A DNA stretch of 6,150 nt. Source: Thermoleophilia bacterium. GTDB taxonomy: Bacteria > Actinomycetota > Thermoleophilia > RBG-16-64-13. Location of the stretch: assembly GCA_016929985.1 (NCBI GenBank), contig JAFGIH010000810.1:1-6150 (forward strand), given 5' to 3'. Below are positions 1 to 5,794 of the stretch, one piece after another; position 1 is the first letter of the stretch; every line of letters starts with the position of its first letter. The translations under genes and the position numbers were made by a program. Under the pieces are notes generated by a model. The model was not told where the DNA came from and ran no database searches. It was given only the letters and a program-made list of their open reading frames with translations.

Positions 1-1
1 C

Positions 2-73
2 ATCGCTCTTGAAGGAGCCTGCTCCTTCCTGAGGGAGAGCGACCACGTGCGGAAGGCGTATCTGGGGCTCTGA
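2..73 (+). CDS. C-terminal end of a LivF-like branched-chain amino acid ABC transporter ATP-binding protein (partial, 5' end outside window)
   Basis: Frame 2 is open from the window edge to a TGA at 71-73 and encodes 23 residues. It starts IALEG and ends in VRKAYLGL. The pattern 'I(A/V)LEG ... V(R)xAYLG(x)-stop' is the characteristic C-terminus of LivF-type ATPases of branched-chain amino acid (HAAT) ABC transporters, where the last helix ends in (V/I)RxAYLG. The Walker and signature motifs would lie upstream, outside the window, so the call rests on the tail alone. LivF normally powers a permease served by a LivK-type binding protein, and such a receptor occurs at the right of this window. 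An 8-bp inverted repeat (11-18 with 21-28) lies inside the coding sequence. The fragment is very short, but the match is specific and the frame ends cleanly before the next gene. Confidence 0.62.
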   Translation: MALEGACSFLRESDHVRKAYLGL

Positions 74-96
74 GGGCCATCTGCTCAGATGGGCCC
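74..96 (+). terminator. Intergenic hairpin after the livF-like gene, possible terminator or RNA-processing stem
   Basis: Directly after the TGA at 71-73, GGGCCATCTG (74-83) pairs with CAGATGG plus GCCC (86-96), with one bulged G at 93. This gives about nine stable pairs around a four-base loop once the tight apex is opened. No U-rich run follows (the next bases are GCGGCTCATG), so it is not a canonical intrinsic terminator. It could attenuate read-through into the phosphatase gene or protect the upstream mRNA's 3' end. The structure is read directly; the function is inference. Confidence 0.4.
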
Positions 97-122
97 GCGG
101 CTCATGTCGTCCTGGAGTGTTA

Positions 123-812
123 TTGAGCGTCCGACGCCCTGACGCCCTGGTCTTCGACCTCGACGGCACCCTGTGGGACGCGGCGGCCGCCTCCACCGAG
201 GGCTGGAACCGAGCACTCGCAGAACTGGGCTTCGGCCCTCGCGTGACGGTCGACGACATACGATCGGTTTCTGGGAACCCCTTCGAGCGGTGCGTGGCGG
301 TCTTGATCTCTCAAGTCGGCTCGCCTTCAGATGTCCTGCTCCGCTCGCTGGAAGCCCACGAGCGTGCGGTGATCGAGAGGAGCGGCGGCACGCTCTACGC
401 CGGCGTGGCCGAAGGCCTGCGCCTCCTTGCGCAAACATACCCGTTGTACGTTGTGAGCAACTGCCCTGACTGGTACCTGGAGGCGTTTCTTCTTTCCAGC
501 GGGTTGGAAGAGCTCTTCAGCGGGTGGGATTGCCACGGGACTTCCGGCCTGCCGAAGGCCGCCATGCTCACGGACCTTGCCCGAGGACACGGCCTGCGGG
601 CCGCGGTCTACCTTGGCGATACCCAGGGCGACAGAGAGGCAGCTGAAGCGGCCGGCATGACCTTTGTGCACGCGGGATACGGATTCGGCGAGCTGGACAA
701 GACCCAAGTGGAGACCCGAGGCGCAGCCAACGACGGCTCCGGAAGCACCTCGCCCGCGCTGGTGATGGAGAGCTTCTCGGCGTTCGTGGACCACTTCCTG
801 AACGATACGTAG
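123..812 (+). CDS. HAD-superfamily hydrolase, phosphoglycolate phosphatase-like (229 aa)
   Basis: This is a cytosolic phosphatase that would transfer phosphate from a small phosphorylated metabolite to an active-site Asp and then to water; the substrate is unknown. All four HAD motifs are visible, numbered from the TTG at 123. Motif I is VFDLDGT, with nucleophile Asp12 and acid/base Asp14. Motif II is VVSN, with Ser112. Motif III is the Lys in GLPK (Lys145). Motif IV is LGDTQGDREAA, with Asp166 and Asp170 as Mg ligands. The segment of about 65 residues after motif I fits a small helical C1 cap, as in phosphoglycolate phosphatase and beta-phosphoglucomutase relatives, and the length is normal. 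TTG 123 has GGAG (114-117) five bases upstream. A GTG at 117 overlaps that GGAG and would add two residues, so it is the less likely start. The gene lies about 50 nt after the LivF-like gene and may be co-transcribed. The family is confident; the precise substrate is not. Confidence 0.88.
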   Translation: MSVRRPDALVFDLDGTLWDAAAASTEGWNRALAELGFGPRVTVDDIRSVSGNPFERCVAVLISQVGSPSDVLLRSLEAHERAVIERSGGTLYAGVAEGLRLLAQTYPLYVVSNCPDWYLEAFLLSSGLEELFSGWDCHGTSGLPKAAMLTDLARGHGLRAAVYLGDTQGDREAAEAAGMTFVHAGYGFGELDKTQVETRGAANDGSGSTSPALVMESFSAFVDHFLNDT

Positions 813-846
813 TGACTCCGCCGAGGGGCCCGGTCAGGCCCGTATG

Positions 847-855
847 TGGTATAGT
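847..855 (+). promoter_or_regulatory. Extended -10 promoter candidate for the cyclase pair
   Basis: TGG followed by TATAGT (850-855) matches an extended -10 element (TGn-TATAAT) with one mismatch in the hexamer. No convincing -35 hexamer lies 16-18 bases upstream, as is usual for extended -10 promoters. Transcription would start near 862, leaving a leader of about 38 nt before the ATG at 900. A GC-rich 5-bp stem (826-830 with 837-841) lies between the phosphatase stop and this site and may weakly insulate the two units. Confidence 0.42.
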
Positions 856-899
856 GATTTCACCTAGTGGTAACTCCTACCCGAAAGAGGTGGAAGCAT

Positions 900-1712
900 A
901 TGGCCACGCCCAACATCACCACAGACCCATACTCAGGTCTGCAGATGGTGGAGTTGAGTCACGAGTGGGACCAACGCGCGCCATCGTATCCCGGACAAGC
1001 CGACATCAGGATGGTGCGCGGAGTCAAGCACTCACAGCACGGGGTGCTGGCATGGCGGACCATCACCGTCATGCATACCGGTACGCACATGAACGCACCC
1101 ATCCATCTCATCCAGAAGGGCGCCGACCTGGCTGCCATTCCGCCGGATACCTTCTTCGGCAATGGCGCAGTCCTAGACGTCCCCAAGAAGAACTGGGAAG
1201 CGATCACTGCTGCCGATCTGCAGAAGGCCAAGCCTGAGGTCAAAGAGGGCGACATCATCGTCATCGTGACGGGTTGGCACCACAAGTACTCCGACAGCCT
1301 CGAGTACTACGGTGAGGCCCCGGGCCTCTCCAAGGACGCCGCCGAGTGGCTGGTCAGCAAGAAGCCCAAGATGGTGGCCATCGACACGCCGCACATCGAC
1401 CACCCGCTGGCGACCTCCATGGGGCCGCATCGTGGCGGCCCGCAGATGAAGCGCCTGGCCGGTGAATACACCAAGGCTACGGGTCTGGATCCCAAGGTCG
1501 AGCATCCTGATTGGAACGTGGCCCACAAGATCCTCTTGGGCGCCGGCATCCCCACCATCGAGCAGGTGGGTGGTGACGTGGACGTCGTCAAGGGCAAGCG
1601 CATGACCCTTGCCGCAACCCCCTGGAAGTTCGAGCACGGGGACGCGTGCCAGGTCCGCATGGTCGCTATGTTCGATCCTACGGGGAAGTGCCGGATCGAG
1701 CCGGGCAACTAG
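900..1712 (+). CDS. Cyclase family / kynurenine formamidase-like metal-dependent hydrolase, copy 1 (270 aa)
   Basis: This is a predicted cytosolic metal-dependent hydrolase of the PF04199 cyclase family, which includes kynurenine formamidase KynB and isatin hydrolase and opens amide, formamide or lactam bonds. The signature HxGTHxDxPxH appears at residues 59-69 as HTGTHMNAPIH, so the usual metal-binding Asp is Asn65. Two further typical ligands are present: His209 (in AHKILL) and Glu221 (in GIPTIEQ). Residues 161-168 (IDTPHIDH) match the family's conserved Asp-containing segment. At 270 aa it is longer than KynB (about 210 aa), closer to larger family members. ATG 900 is chosen because AAAGAGG (884-890) lies nine bases upstream; an in-frame GTG at 867 lacks such a site. 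A paralogue follows after 31 nt in the same unit. No signal peptide is seen. The fold is confident. The substrate is unknown, and the Asn substitution makes metal occupancy uncertain. Confidence 0.9.
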   Translation: MATPNITTDPYSGLQMVELSHEWDQRAPSYPGQADIRMVRGVKHSQHGVLAWRTITVMHTGTHMNAPIHLIQKGADLAAIPPDTFFGNGAVLDVPKKNWEAITAADLQKAKPEVKEGDIIVIVTGWHHKYSDSLEYYGEAPGLSKDAAEWLVSKKPKMVAIDTPHIDHPLATSMGPHRGGPQMKRLAGEYTKATGLDPKVEHPDWNVAHKILLGAGIPTIEQVGGDVDVVKGKRMTLAATPWKFEHGDACQVRMVAMFDPTGKCRIEPGN

Positions 1713-1743
1713 ACGTCCACACGAAGGCGAAAGGAACCAGGAT

Positions 1744-2526
1744 ATGAGCCTGAAGGTATACGACCTCACTCACACATTCACCCAGTTCATGCCGGAGTGG
1801 CCGTCCACTCCCAGCGTGAACATCGACGTCGACAAGTTCCATGCCCGTGACGGCGTCTACCAGGTGCAGTGGGAAGGCATCATGCACCGCTGCACACACA
1901 TGGACGCCCCGCTTCACGTGACCGAGTGCACGCCCACCATCGCCGACTACCCTCTGTGGCGCCTGTTCGGAACCGGCGTCTGCGTGTCGATCCCCATGGA
2001 AAAGTGGGGCCTCATCACCCCTGAGCTCCTGGAGAACGCCACTCCCAAGATCCAGGAGGGCGACGTAGTCGTCATCAACACCGGCTATCACCACAAGTGG
2101 GCCGATACCGACGAGTACTTTGGCTATGGTCCCGGCATCTACAAGCCCGGCGCCCAGTGGTTGGTGGATAAGAAGGTCCGGATGGTGGCGTACGGCTGCC
2201 AGGCCAACGACCATCCCATCGCCACGAAGCTCGTCAATCACGGGCTGGGCCCGACACATCCCTGGCTCATCGACGAGTACAAGGCTGAGAAGGGTCACGA
2301 TCCTCTGGAGGACTTCCCCGAATGGGAGCCGGCCCACAAGACCCTCATGGTCAAGGGCGGCATCCCGGGCATCGAGAATGCCGGTGGTAACCTCGACGCC
2401 GTCTCCGGCAAGCGCTGCACCTTCATGGCCTTCCCGTGGCGCTGGCCCGGGGGCGACGGATCTATCGTGCGGTTGCTGGCGATCATCGATCCCGATCAGA
2501 CGTTCCGGTTCGAGACAGGACTCTAG
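1744..2526 (+). CDS. Cyclase family / kynurenine formamidase-like metal-dependent hydrolase, copy 2 (260 aa)
   Basis: This is the second PF04199-type hydrolase and a clear paralogue of the upstream gene. Shared co-linear blocks include EGDxxVIxTGxHHK, DxxEYxGxxPG, AHKxL, GIPxIE and GKR. Its signature at residues 48-58 reads HRCTHMDAPLH: the ligands His48, His52, Asp54 and His58 are kept, but the Gly before Thr is Cys50. His198 and Glu211 match the remaining metal ligands of the family. The segment equivalent to copy 1's IDTPHIDHP is YGCQANDHP (150-158), so an Asp usual in the family is missing and the pocket probably differs. AAAGGA (1730-1735) lies eight bases before ATG 1744, supporting this start. 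The 31-nt gap and absence of an intervening terminator indicate co-transcription with copy 1. The two may form a hetero-oligomer or act on related substrates. Neither protein has an export signal. Family assignment is confident; the reaction is unknown. Confidence 0.9.
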   Translation: MSLKVYDLTHTFTQFMPEWPSTPSVNIDVDKFHARDGVYQVQWEGIMHRCTHMDAPLHVTECTPTIADYPLWRLFGTGVCVSIPMEKWGLITPELLENATPKIQEGDVVVINTGYHHKWADTDEYFGYGPGIYKPGAQWLVDKKVRMVAYGCQANDHPIATKLVNHGLGPTHPWLIDEYKAEKGHDPLEDFPEWEPAHKTLMVKGGIPGIENAGGNLDAVSGKRCTFMAFPWRWPGGDGSIVRLLAIIDPDQTFRFETGL

Positions 2527-2534
2527 CCTCACCG

Positions 2535-2622
2535 AGTGACCGAGGGGAGGCAAGGGTCTCCGCAAAGCACTGCAGGGTACTGCAAAGCTTTGCTCCGACC
2601 CTCACCTCCCCTCGGTGGCACT
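2535..2622. repeat. Long composite imperfect hairpin between convergent genes (possible bidirectional terminator or structured RNA)
   Basis: Starting nine bases after the copy 2 stop, 2539-2558 pairs with 2597-2616 over 20 positions with only two mismatches (12 pairs, two mismatches, 6 pairs). An outer AGTG/CACT (2535-2538 with 2619-2622) extends it across a two-base bulge. Inside, after a 3x3 internal loop, GCAAAGC (2562-2568) pairs with GCTTTGC (2587-2593). After a 2x2 loop, TGCAG (2571-2575) pairs with CTGCA (2580-2584) around a GGTA tetraloop. In all, about 30 pairs form one rod. No U-tract follows on either strand. The position between genes ending at 2526 (+) and 2707 (-) suits a two-way transcription block or mRNA 3'-end stabiliser. 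A dispersed palindromic element is the other main option. Confidence 0.6.
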
Positions 2623-2631
2623 TCTGTGACT

Positions 2632-2675
2632 CGAGGCCTGTCTCGAACGCGGGTCTTCAGTGCGAGGAGGCCTCG
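2632..2675. repeat. Second inverted repeat in the convergent intergenic gap
   Basis: CGAGGCCT (2632-2639) is perfectly repeated in inverted orientation at 2668-2675, and CTCG (2642-2645) can pair with CGAG (2663-2666) inside it. It lies about 30 bases beyond the stop of the minus-strand foldase gene, so for that transcript it is a terminator candidate, though without a following U-run. Together with the larger hairpin it accounts for most of the 180-nt gap. No open frame there looks like a gene. Confidence 0.35.
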
Positions 2676-2706
2676 TGGTCTTCAATCGTCGGTCTCGGTC
2701 GCTCTG

Positions 2707-3918
2707 TTACTTGGCGATGGTCGTGGTCACCGCCTCGGTGGTGATCGTTTCGCCGGCCGCGGTGGTTGTCGTGCCGCCGCCCACCGTCGTGTCAGTGCCA
2801 CCTATGGTCGTGTCGGTCGTCTCGAGGGTGGTCGAGGTCGCCGGCTCCATGCCCTCCCTGTAAGTCACACCCAACTCGGCCTTGGTGTCCTGAACCCACT
2901 TGTCCCATGCCTCAGTCTGCAGTTTTTCCAGCAGGTTCTCGGTGATGTCTTCCTTGACCTCGTCGACAGAGTACTGCTTGGCCTCGTTGACGCCGGTGAC
3001 CTGGATGATGTGATAACCGTAGGTCGTCTTGACCGGCTCGGAGATCTCATCTACCGCGAGCGAGAACACCGCGGCCTCGAACTCGGCGACCATCTCTCCC
3101 TTGGCTACCGTACCTAGATCACCGCCGCTCGTGCAGGAGCCGGGGTCGTCGGAGTACTTGGCCGCCAGCTCGTTCCAGTCGCCGCCGGCTGCAAGCTTAG
3201 TACGCACCTCGCTTGCTATGGCCAGCGCGTCGGCCCAGTCGGCGTCTGTCGGCGCTCCGGTGGTAGTGGTGGTGGAAGCCGTGCTAGAAGTCGACGCCGA
3301 GGAACCCGGGGCCGCCGTGGTCGTAGTGGAGTTTATTGTCTCCCCGCCCGGGATGATGAGTATGTGCCTCGTGGCGCGGGTCTCGTCGACGAAGTAGTAG
3401 TCTTTGTTCTCCTCGTAATAGGCCGCGATGTCCTCTTCGGGTACCGTAGTGACCTCCGCGGTGATCTTGTCGTAGACCTTCTGCATGAGCATCGACTCGC
3501 GGTAGCTGGACTTCAGCTTGTCTACCGACATGTCGTACGAAGCGAGTTCTTCGTTGAACTTCGCCTCATCACCGTCGTAGTAGTTGGTGATGATGTTGGT
3601 GATCTCGGTCTGCACCTCTTCGTCAGTGACGGCGAGGCCGAACTCCTCCGCTTTTTGCACCACCATCTCGTGCGTGATCAGGTAGTCGAGGACGTCGGAC
3701 TCGAAGGCCTTCCAGCCTTCAGGGTCTTCCTCTTTGCCTGGTATCGAATACTGAGCTGCGAACTCCGTGACTCGGGAATCGAACACGTCCTGGGTGATCA
3801 GTGCGTCACCGACCTTGGCTACCGCGTCACTTGGTAGACCGCCGCCACAGCCCGCCATCACGCCGGCCAGACCGGCCATGACGAGCAGGAGTACGACGGC
3901 CAGGAATCTCTTAGTCAC
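2707..3918 (-). CDS. PrsA/SurA-like peptidyl-prolyl cis-trans isomerase lipoprotein, PPIC (parvulin) type (403 aa)
   Basis: This is an extracytoplasmic foldase expected to help exported proteins fold by isomerising Xaa-Pro bonds. Residues 1-24 are a lipoprotein signal: Lys/Arg, a hydrophobic run, then MAGC with Cys24 as the lipid anchor. Residues 33-175 form a SurA_N-like helical chaperone region beginning AVAKVGD. The parvulin domain spans about 183-308, with RHILI (184-188), KYSDDPG (254-260), GGDLG (265-269), FSL (285-287) and YGYHII (300-305). A Ser/Thr-rich insert of about 27 residues (197-223) splits the first strand from the rest of the domain, and a Thr-rich tail fills 361-403. GTG 3918 is chosen because GAGG (3927-3924 on the minus strand) lies five bases upstream and the signal peptide then starts normally. 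A longer frame to 3972 would bury the signal. The gene is divergent from the solute-receptor operon. Family confidence is high; clients are unknown. Confidence 0.9.
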   Translation of the reverse strand: MTKRFLAVVLLLVMAGLAGVMAGCGGGLPSDAVAKVGDALITQDVFDSRVTEFAAQYSIPGKEEDPEGWKAFESDVLDYLITHEMVVQKAEEFGLAVTDEEVQTEITNIITNYYDGDEAKFNEELASYDMSVDKLKSSYRESMLMQKVYDKITAEVTTVPEEDIAAYYEENKDYYFVDETRATRHILIIPGGETINSTTTTAAPGSSASTSSTASTTTTTGAPTDADWADALAIASEVRTKLAAGGDWNELAAKYSDDPGSCTSGGDLGTVAKGEMVAEFEAAVFSLAVDEISEPVKTTYGYHIIQVTGVNEAKQYSVDEVKEDITENLLEKLQTEAWDKWVQDTKAELGVTYREGMEPATSTTLETTDTTIGGTDTTVGGGTTTTAAGETITTEAVTTTIAK

Positions 3919-4049
3919 GAGCACCTCACTTGATCCTTGTTCCGAGACGGCGAGCAAGGAGTATAGCCGCAACCGGGTAAGAATGCTGTAAAGTCCGCGG
4001 TGGAAAGCCGTGGTACATGCGTGTGGCCGCGTGGCCGGAAGAGGCCTGC
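3919..4049. promoter_or_regulatory. Divergent promoter region between the foldase and the solute-receptor operon
   Basis: These 131 bases separate two divergent starts and must hold both leaders. On the minus strand, TATACT (3965-3960) is a good -10 hexamer, giving a leader of about 35 nt before the GTG at 3918; its -35 is weak. On the plus strand, TGC followed by TGTAAA (3984-3992) resembles an extended -10 and would start transcription near 3999, about 50 nt before ATG 4050. GGAAGAGG (4037-4044) is the ribosome-binding site for the receptor gene, five bases before its ATG. No clear operator palindrome is seen. The promoter calls are tentative. Confidence 0.4.
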
Positions 4050-5507
4050 ATGAGTGTCGAAAAACCTATTAGTCGCAGAGATTTCTTGAGGCTGGCCGGC
4101 AGGGCGGGAGTCGCCCTGGGTCTTGGGTCGGGGCTCGGGGGTCTACTGGCTGGGTGCGACGACGACGCCACCCTCTCGACCAACACCACGGTCACCATCC
4201 CCCCGAGCCAGACTTCGACCACCGCCACCACAGCGCCGCCGGTAACGACGGCATCCACGGTCACCACGGCGGTCTCCGGCCCTGAACGCGGCCGCCCCCT
4301 CAGGATAGGAGTCGTCTCGGCGAAGACCGGACCACTTGCGCTCTTCGGCAAAGCCGACGACTGGTGGATCGCTCTTGGGTCGGAAGCCGTCCGCGAAGGA
4401 ATCGTGTGTGGCGACGGAAGGCTGCGCCTGGTCACGTTCTCTGTGCGAGATTGCCGTTCCATCCCATCCGTAGCGGCTGGGACAGCCTCCGAGCTCATCT
4501 CCAGCGAGCGAGTGGACCTCGTCATGTGCTCGGGCAGTTCGGACATCGTGCTCGGCGTGGTCGAACGGGCCGAGACCCTCGGGTGCCCCTGTCTGGCCGA
4601 CTTCGTGGAGTGGCGGTCTCTGCTCCGCGGGCGGAAGGAGGCCGCACAGCCGGCGTTCAAGTGGACCTACGCGCACGCATTCAGCCTGGACGACGTGGCA
4701 GCCAACTATGCGGGCGTTTGGACGCAACTCAGCACCAACAAGAAGGTCGGACTGGTGCTGCCCGATGACACGGACGGCCGGGTCTGGGCGGACACGGGCG
4801 CCGGTCTGGCCGCGACCTTGGCCGAGTTCGAGTACGAATGGGTCATGCCGGGCCTCTACAAGCCGGGAGCCGGTGACTTTGCTCCACATATCGCCGAGTT
4901 CACGAAGAGCGGATGCGAGATTTGCTGTTGCCTCATGCAAACGGCCGATTTCCTCACGTTCTGGACTCAAGCGACACAGCAAGCGTACCGGCCCAAGATC
5001 GTCACGGTGAGCCGGGGCCTGCTCTTTCCACAGGCATTGGAGGCGGCCGGCGCGGGCGCCCAGAACACCACAGCCGAGTGCCTCTGGCAGCCGGAGTGGC
5101 CGTATAGCGACTCGCTCACCGGGATGACTGCGCGCGAACTGGCGGACGACTACCAGAGCAAGACCGGCGAACAATGGACGGTCGCCCTTGCCCAGTACGC
5201 CAAGTTCGAATGGGCGGTGCACGCCTTCAAGGAAGCGCGGAGCATCATAGACAAGGAGCACGTTCTGGCCCGCGTACGGGCGGCCAAACTCGATACCTGC
5301 CGCGGCCCGCTGGACTTGACCATCCCCGTGGCGGCGGACGCCTCCAACCGCGGCCGGCGTCCGGCAGAGAACGTCTACACGGCGCCGGTGGGCGGCGCGC
5401 AGTGGGTGAAGGGCGCTCGGTTCCTGTTCGAACCGGCGCTCGTAGCTCGGGCGGGCAATCTTGATCTCTCAATCGGCGGCCGGCTGCAGCCGATGGTCTA
5501 TCAATGA
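4050..5507 (+). CDS. Tat-exported LivK-like ABC transporter substrate-binding lipoprotein, type I periplasmic-binding fold (485 aa)
   Basis: This is a predicted surface-anchored solute receptor that would hand a small molecule to an ABC importer. Residues 8-14 (SRRDFLR) are a twin-arginine motif, followed by a hydrophobic stretch and the lipobox LAGC with Cys36, so it appears to be a Tat-exported lipoprotein. Residues 41-76 are a Thr/Pro-rich linker. From about 84 the chain enters a branched-chain amino acid receptor fold ([17 protein letters not shown]), with further recognisable parts at [12 protein letters not shown] (232-243), [10 protein letters not shown] (275-284) and the late [16 protein letters not shown] (381-396). 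An unusual CEICCC cluster lies at 289-294, and about twelve Cys occur overall. The usual length is 370-420 aa; the extra is mostly signal and linker. ATG 4050 is chosen for GGAAGAGG five bases upstream and because the Tat signal then starts normally. The gene overlaps the next by ATGA. The ligand is unknown: branched-chain amino acid, amide, urea-like or aromatic compounds are all possible in this family. Confidence 0.87.
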   Translation: MSVEKPISRRDFLRLAGRAGVALGLGSGLGGLLAGCDDDATLSTNTTVTIPPSQTSTTATTAPPVTTASTVTTAVSGPERGRPLRIGVVSAKTGPLALFGKADDWWIALGSEAVREGIVCGDGRLRLVTFSVRDCRSIPSVAAGTASELISSERVDLVMCSGSSDIVLGVVERAETLGCPCLADFVEWRSLLRGRKEAAQPAFKWTYAHAFSLDDVAANYAGVWTQLSTNKKVGLVLPDDTDGRVWADTGAGLAATLAEFEYEWVMPGLYKPGAGDFAPHIAEFTKSGCEICCCLMQTADFLTFWTQATQQAYRPKIVTVSRGLLFPQALEAAGAGAQNTTAECLWQPEWPYSDSLTGMTARELADDYQSKTGEQWTVALAQYAKFEWAVHAFKEARSIIDKEHVLARVRAAKLDTCRGPLDLTIPVAADASNRGRRPAENVYTAPVGGAQWVKGARFLFEPALVARAGNLDLSIGGRLQPMVYQ

Positions 5508-5794
5508 TGAACATCACGGTCCGTACAATGGCCATCGTGAAGACGCTCCTGGGAAAGGGTGAGTTCGGCCTGTCGCTGCCCGACGGTGCCACCATCGACA
5601 CCCTCTTCCGCCGTCTGGGCGAGATGGGGGACGAGCGGCTGGCTCCCTATGTGGCCGTCCCCGAGCGCGAGGATGCGCTGCTGCCCCTGCGGGTGATCGT
5701 GAACGGCCGCGACATCGGCGACCTCGACGGACGGCGTACCGTGCTCTCCGACGGCGACGACGTACTGGTGTTCATGTTCCTGGCAGGAGGATGA
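5504..5794 (+). CDS. MoaD/ThiS-like ubiquitin-fold sulfur carrier protein (96 aa)
   Basis: This is a small beta-grasp protein that would carry sulfur as a C-terminal thiocarboxylate, as MoaD does in molybdenum or tungsten cofactor synthesis or ThiS in thiamine synthesis. The evidence is the length, the N-terminal strand pattern ITVRTMAIVKTLL, the GEFGLSLPDGATIDTLFRRL block typical of MoaD/ThiS, the VIVNGRDI strand (64-71), the TVLSDGDDVLVF segment (79-90) and the terminal Gly95-Gly96. Met1 at 5504 overlaps the receptor gene's stop (ATGA); a second ATG at 5507 would remove one residue. The overlap implies translational coupling to the receptor. No MoaE, MoeB or ThiF partner is in the window, so which cofactor or protein it serves is open. 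Its last two codons also form a Shine-Dalgarno sequence for the next gene. Fold assignment is strong; pathway assignment is weak. Confidence 0.87.
   Translation: MMNITVRTMAIVKTLLGKGEFGLSLPDGATIDTLFRRLGEMGDERLAPYVAVPEREDALLPLRVIVNGRDIGDLDGRRTVLSDGDDVLVFMFLAGG
5785..5790 (+). promoter_or_regulatory. Shine-Dalgarno sequence formed by the Gly-Gly codons of the MoaD-like gene
   Basis: AGGAGG overlaps the last two glycine codons of the upstream gene and touches the ATG at 5791 with no spacer. It is a near-perfect ribosome-binding core but badly spaced for that ATG. It lies nine bases before an in-frame TTG at 5800, which would be well placed. Either ATGA-coupled re-initiation at 5791 or initiation at 5800 is possible. 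Confidence 0.5.

Noticed and set aside
11..28. 8-bp inverted repeat (GAAGGAGC / GCTCCTTC) as a terminator
   Set aside because: It lies inside the livF-like coding sequence with only two bases between arms and no U-run, so it is probably incidental.
867..899. GTG 867 as the start of cyclase copy 1
   Set aside because: The extra 11 residues would be encoded by the Shine-Dalgarno region, and ATG 900 has a well-spaced AAAGAGG.
812..1237. 141-codon plus-strand frame beginning next to the phosphatase stop
   Set aside because: It runs out of frame through the first cyclase gene and shows no family features.
1678..2565. 295-codon open frame on the minus strand across cyclase copy 2
   Set aside because: It is antisense to a gene with clear family motifs, a paralogue and a good ribosome-binding site. 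Its translation has no recognisable domain and is an artefact of GC-rich codon structure.
2536..3117. 193-codon plus-strand frame through the convergent gap into the foldase 3' end
   Set aside because: It starts inside the composite hairpin and is otherwise antisense to the foldase. Composition is low-complexity and no domain is seen.
3240..3330. Repetitive ACC/GGT-type codons as a microsatellite or CRISPR-like array
   Set aside because: They are irregular Thr and Ser codons inside the foldase frame, with no unit-length repeats or spacers.
3919..3972. N-terminal extension of the foldase to a start at 3972
   Set aside because: It would put 18 residues ahead of a standard lipoprotein signal and has no better ribosome-binding site than GTG 3918.
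4143..5261. 372-codon open frame on the minus strand across the solute receptor
   Set aside because: It opposes a receptor with a Tat signal, lipobox and binding-fold motifs. The antisense product is Arg/Gly/Pro-biased with no domain.
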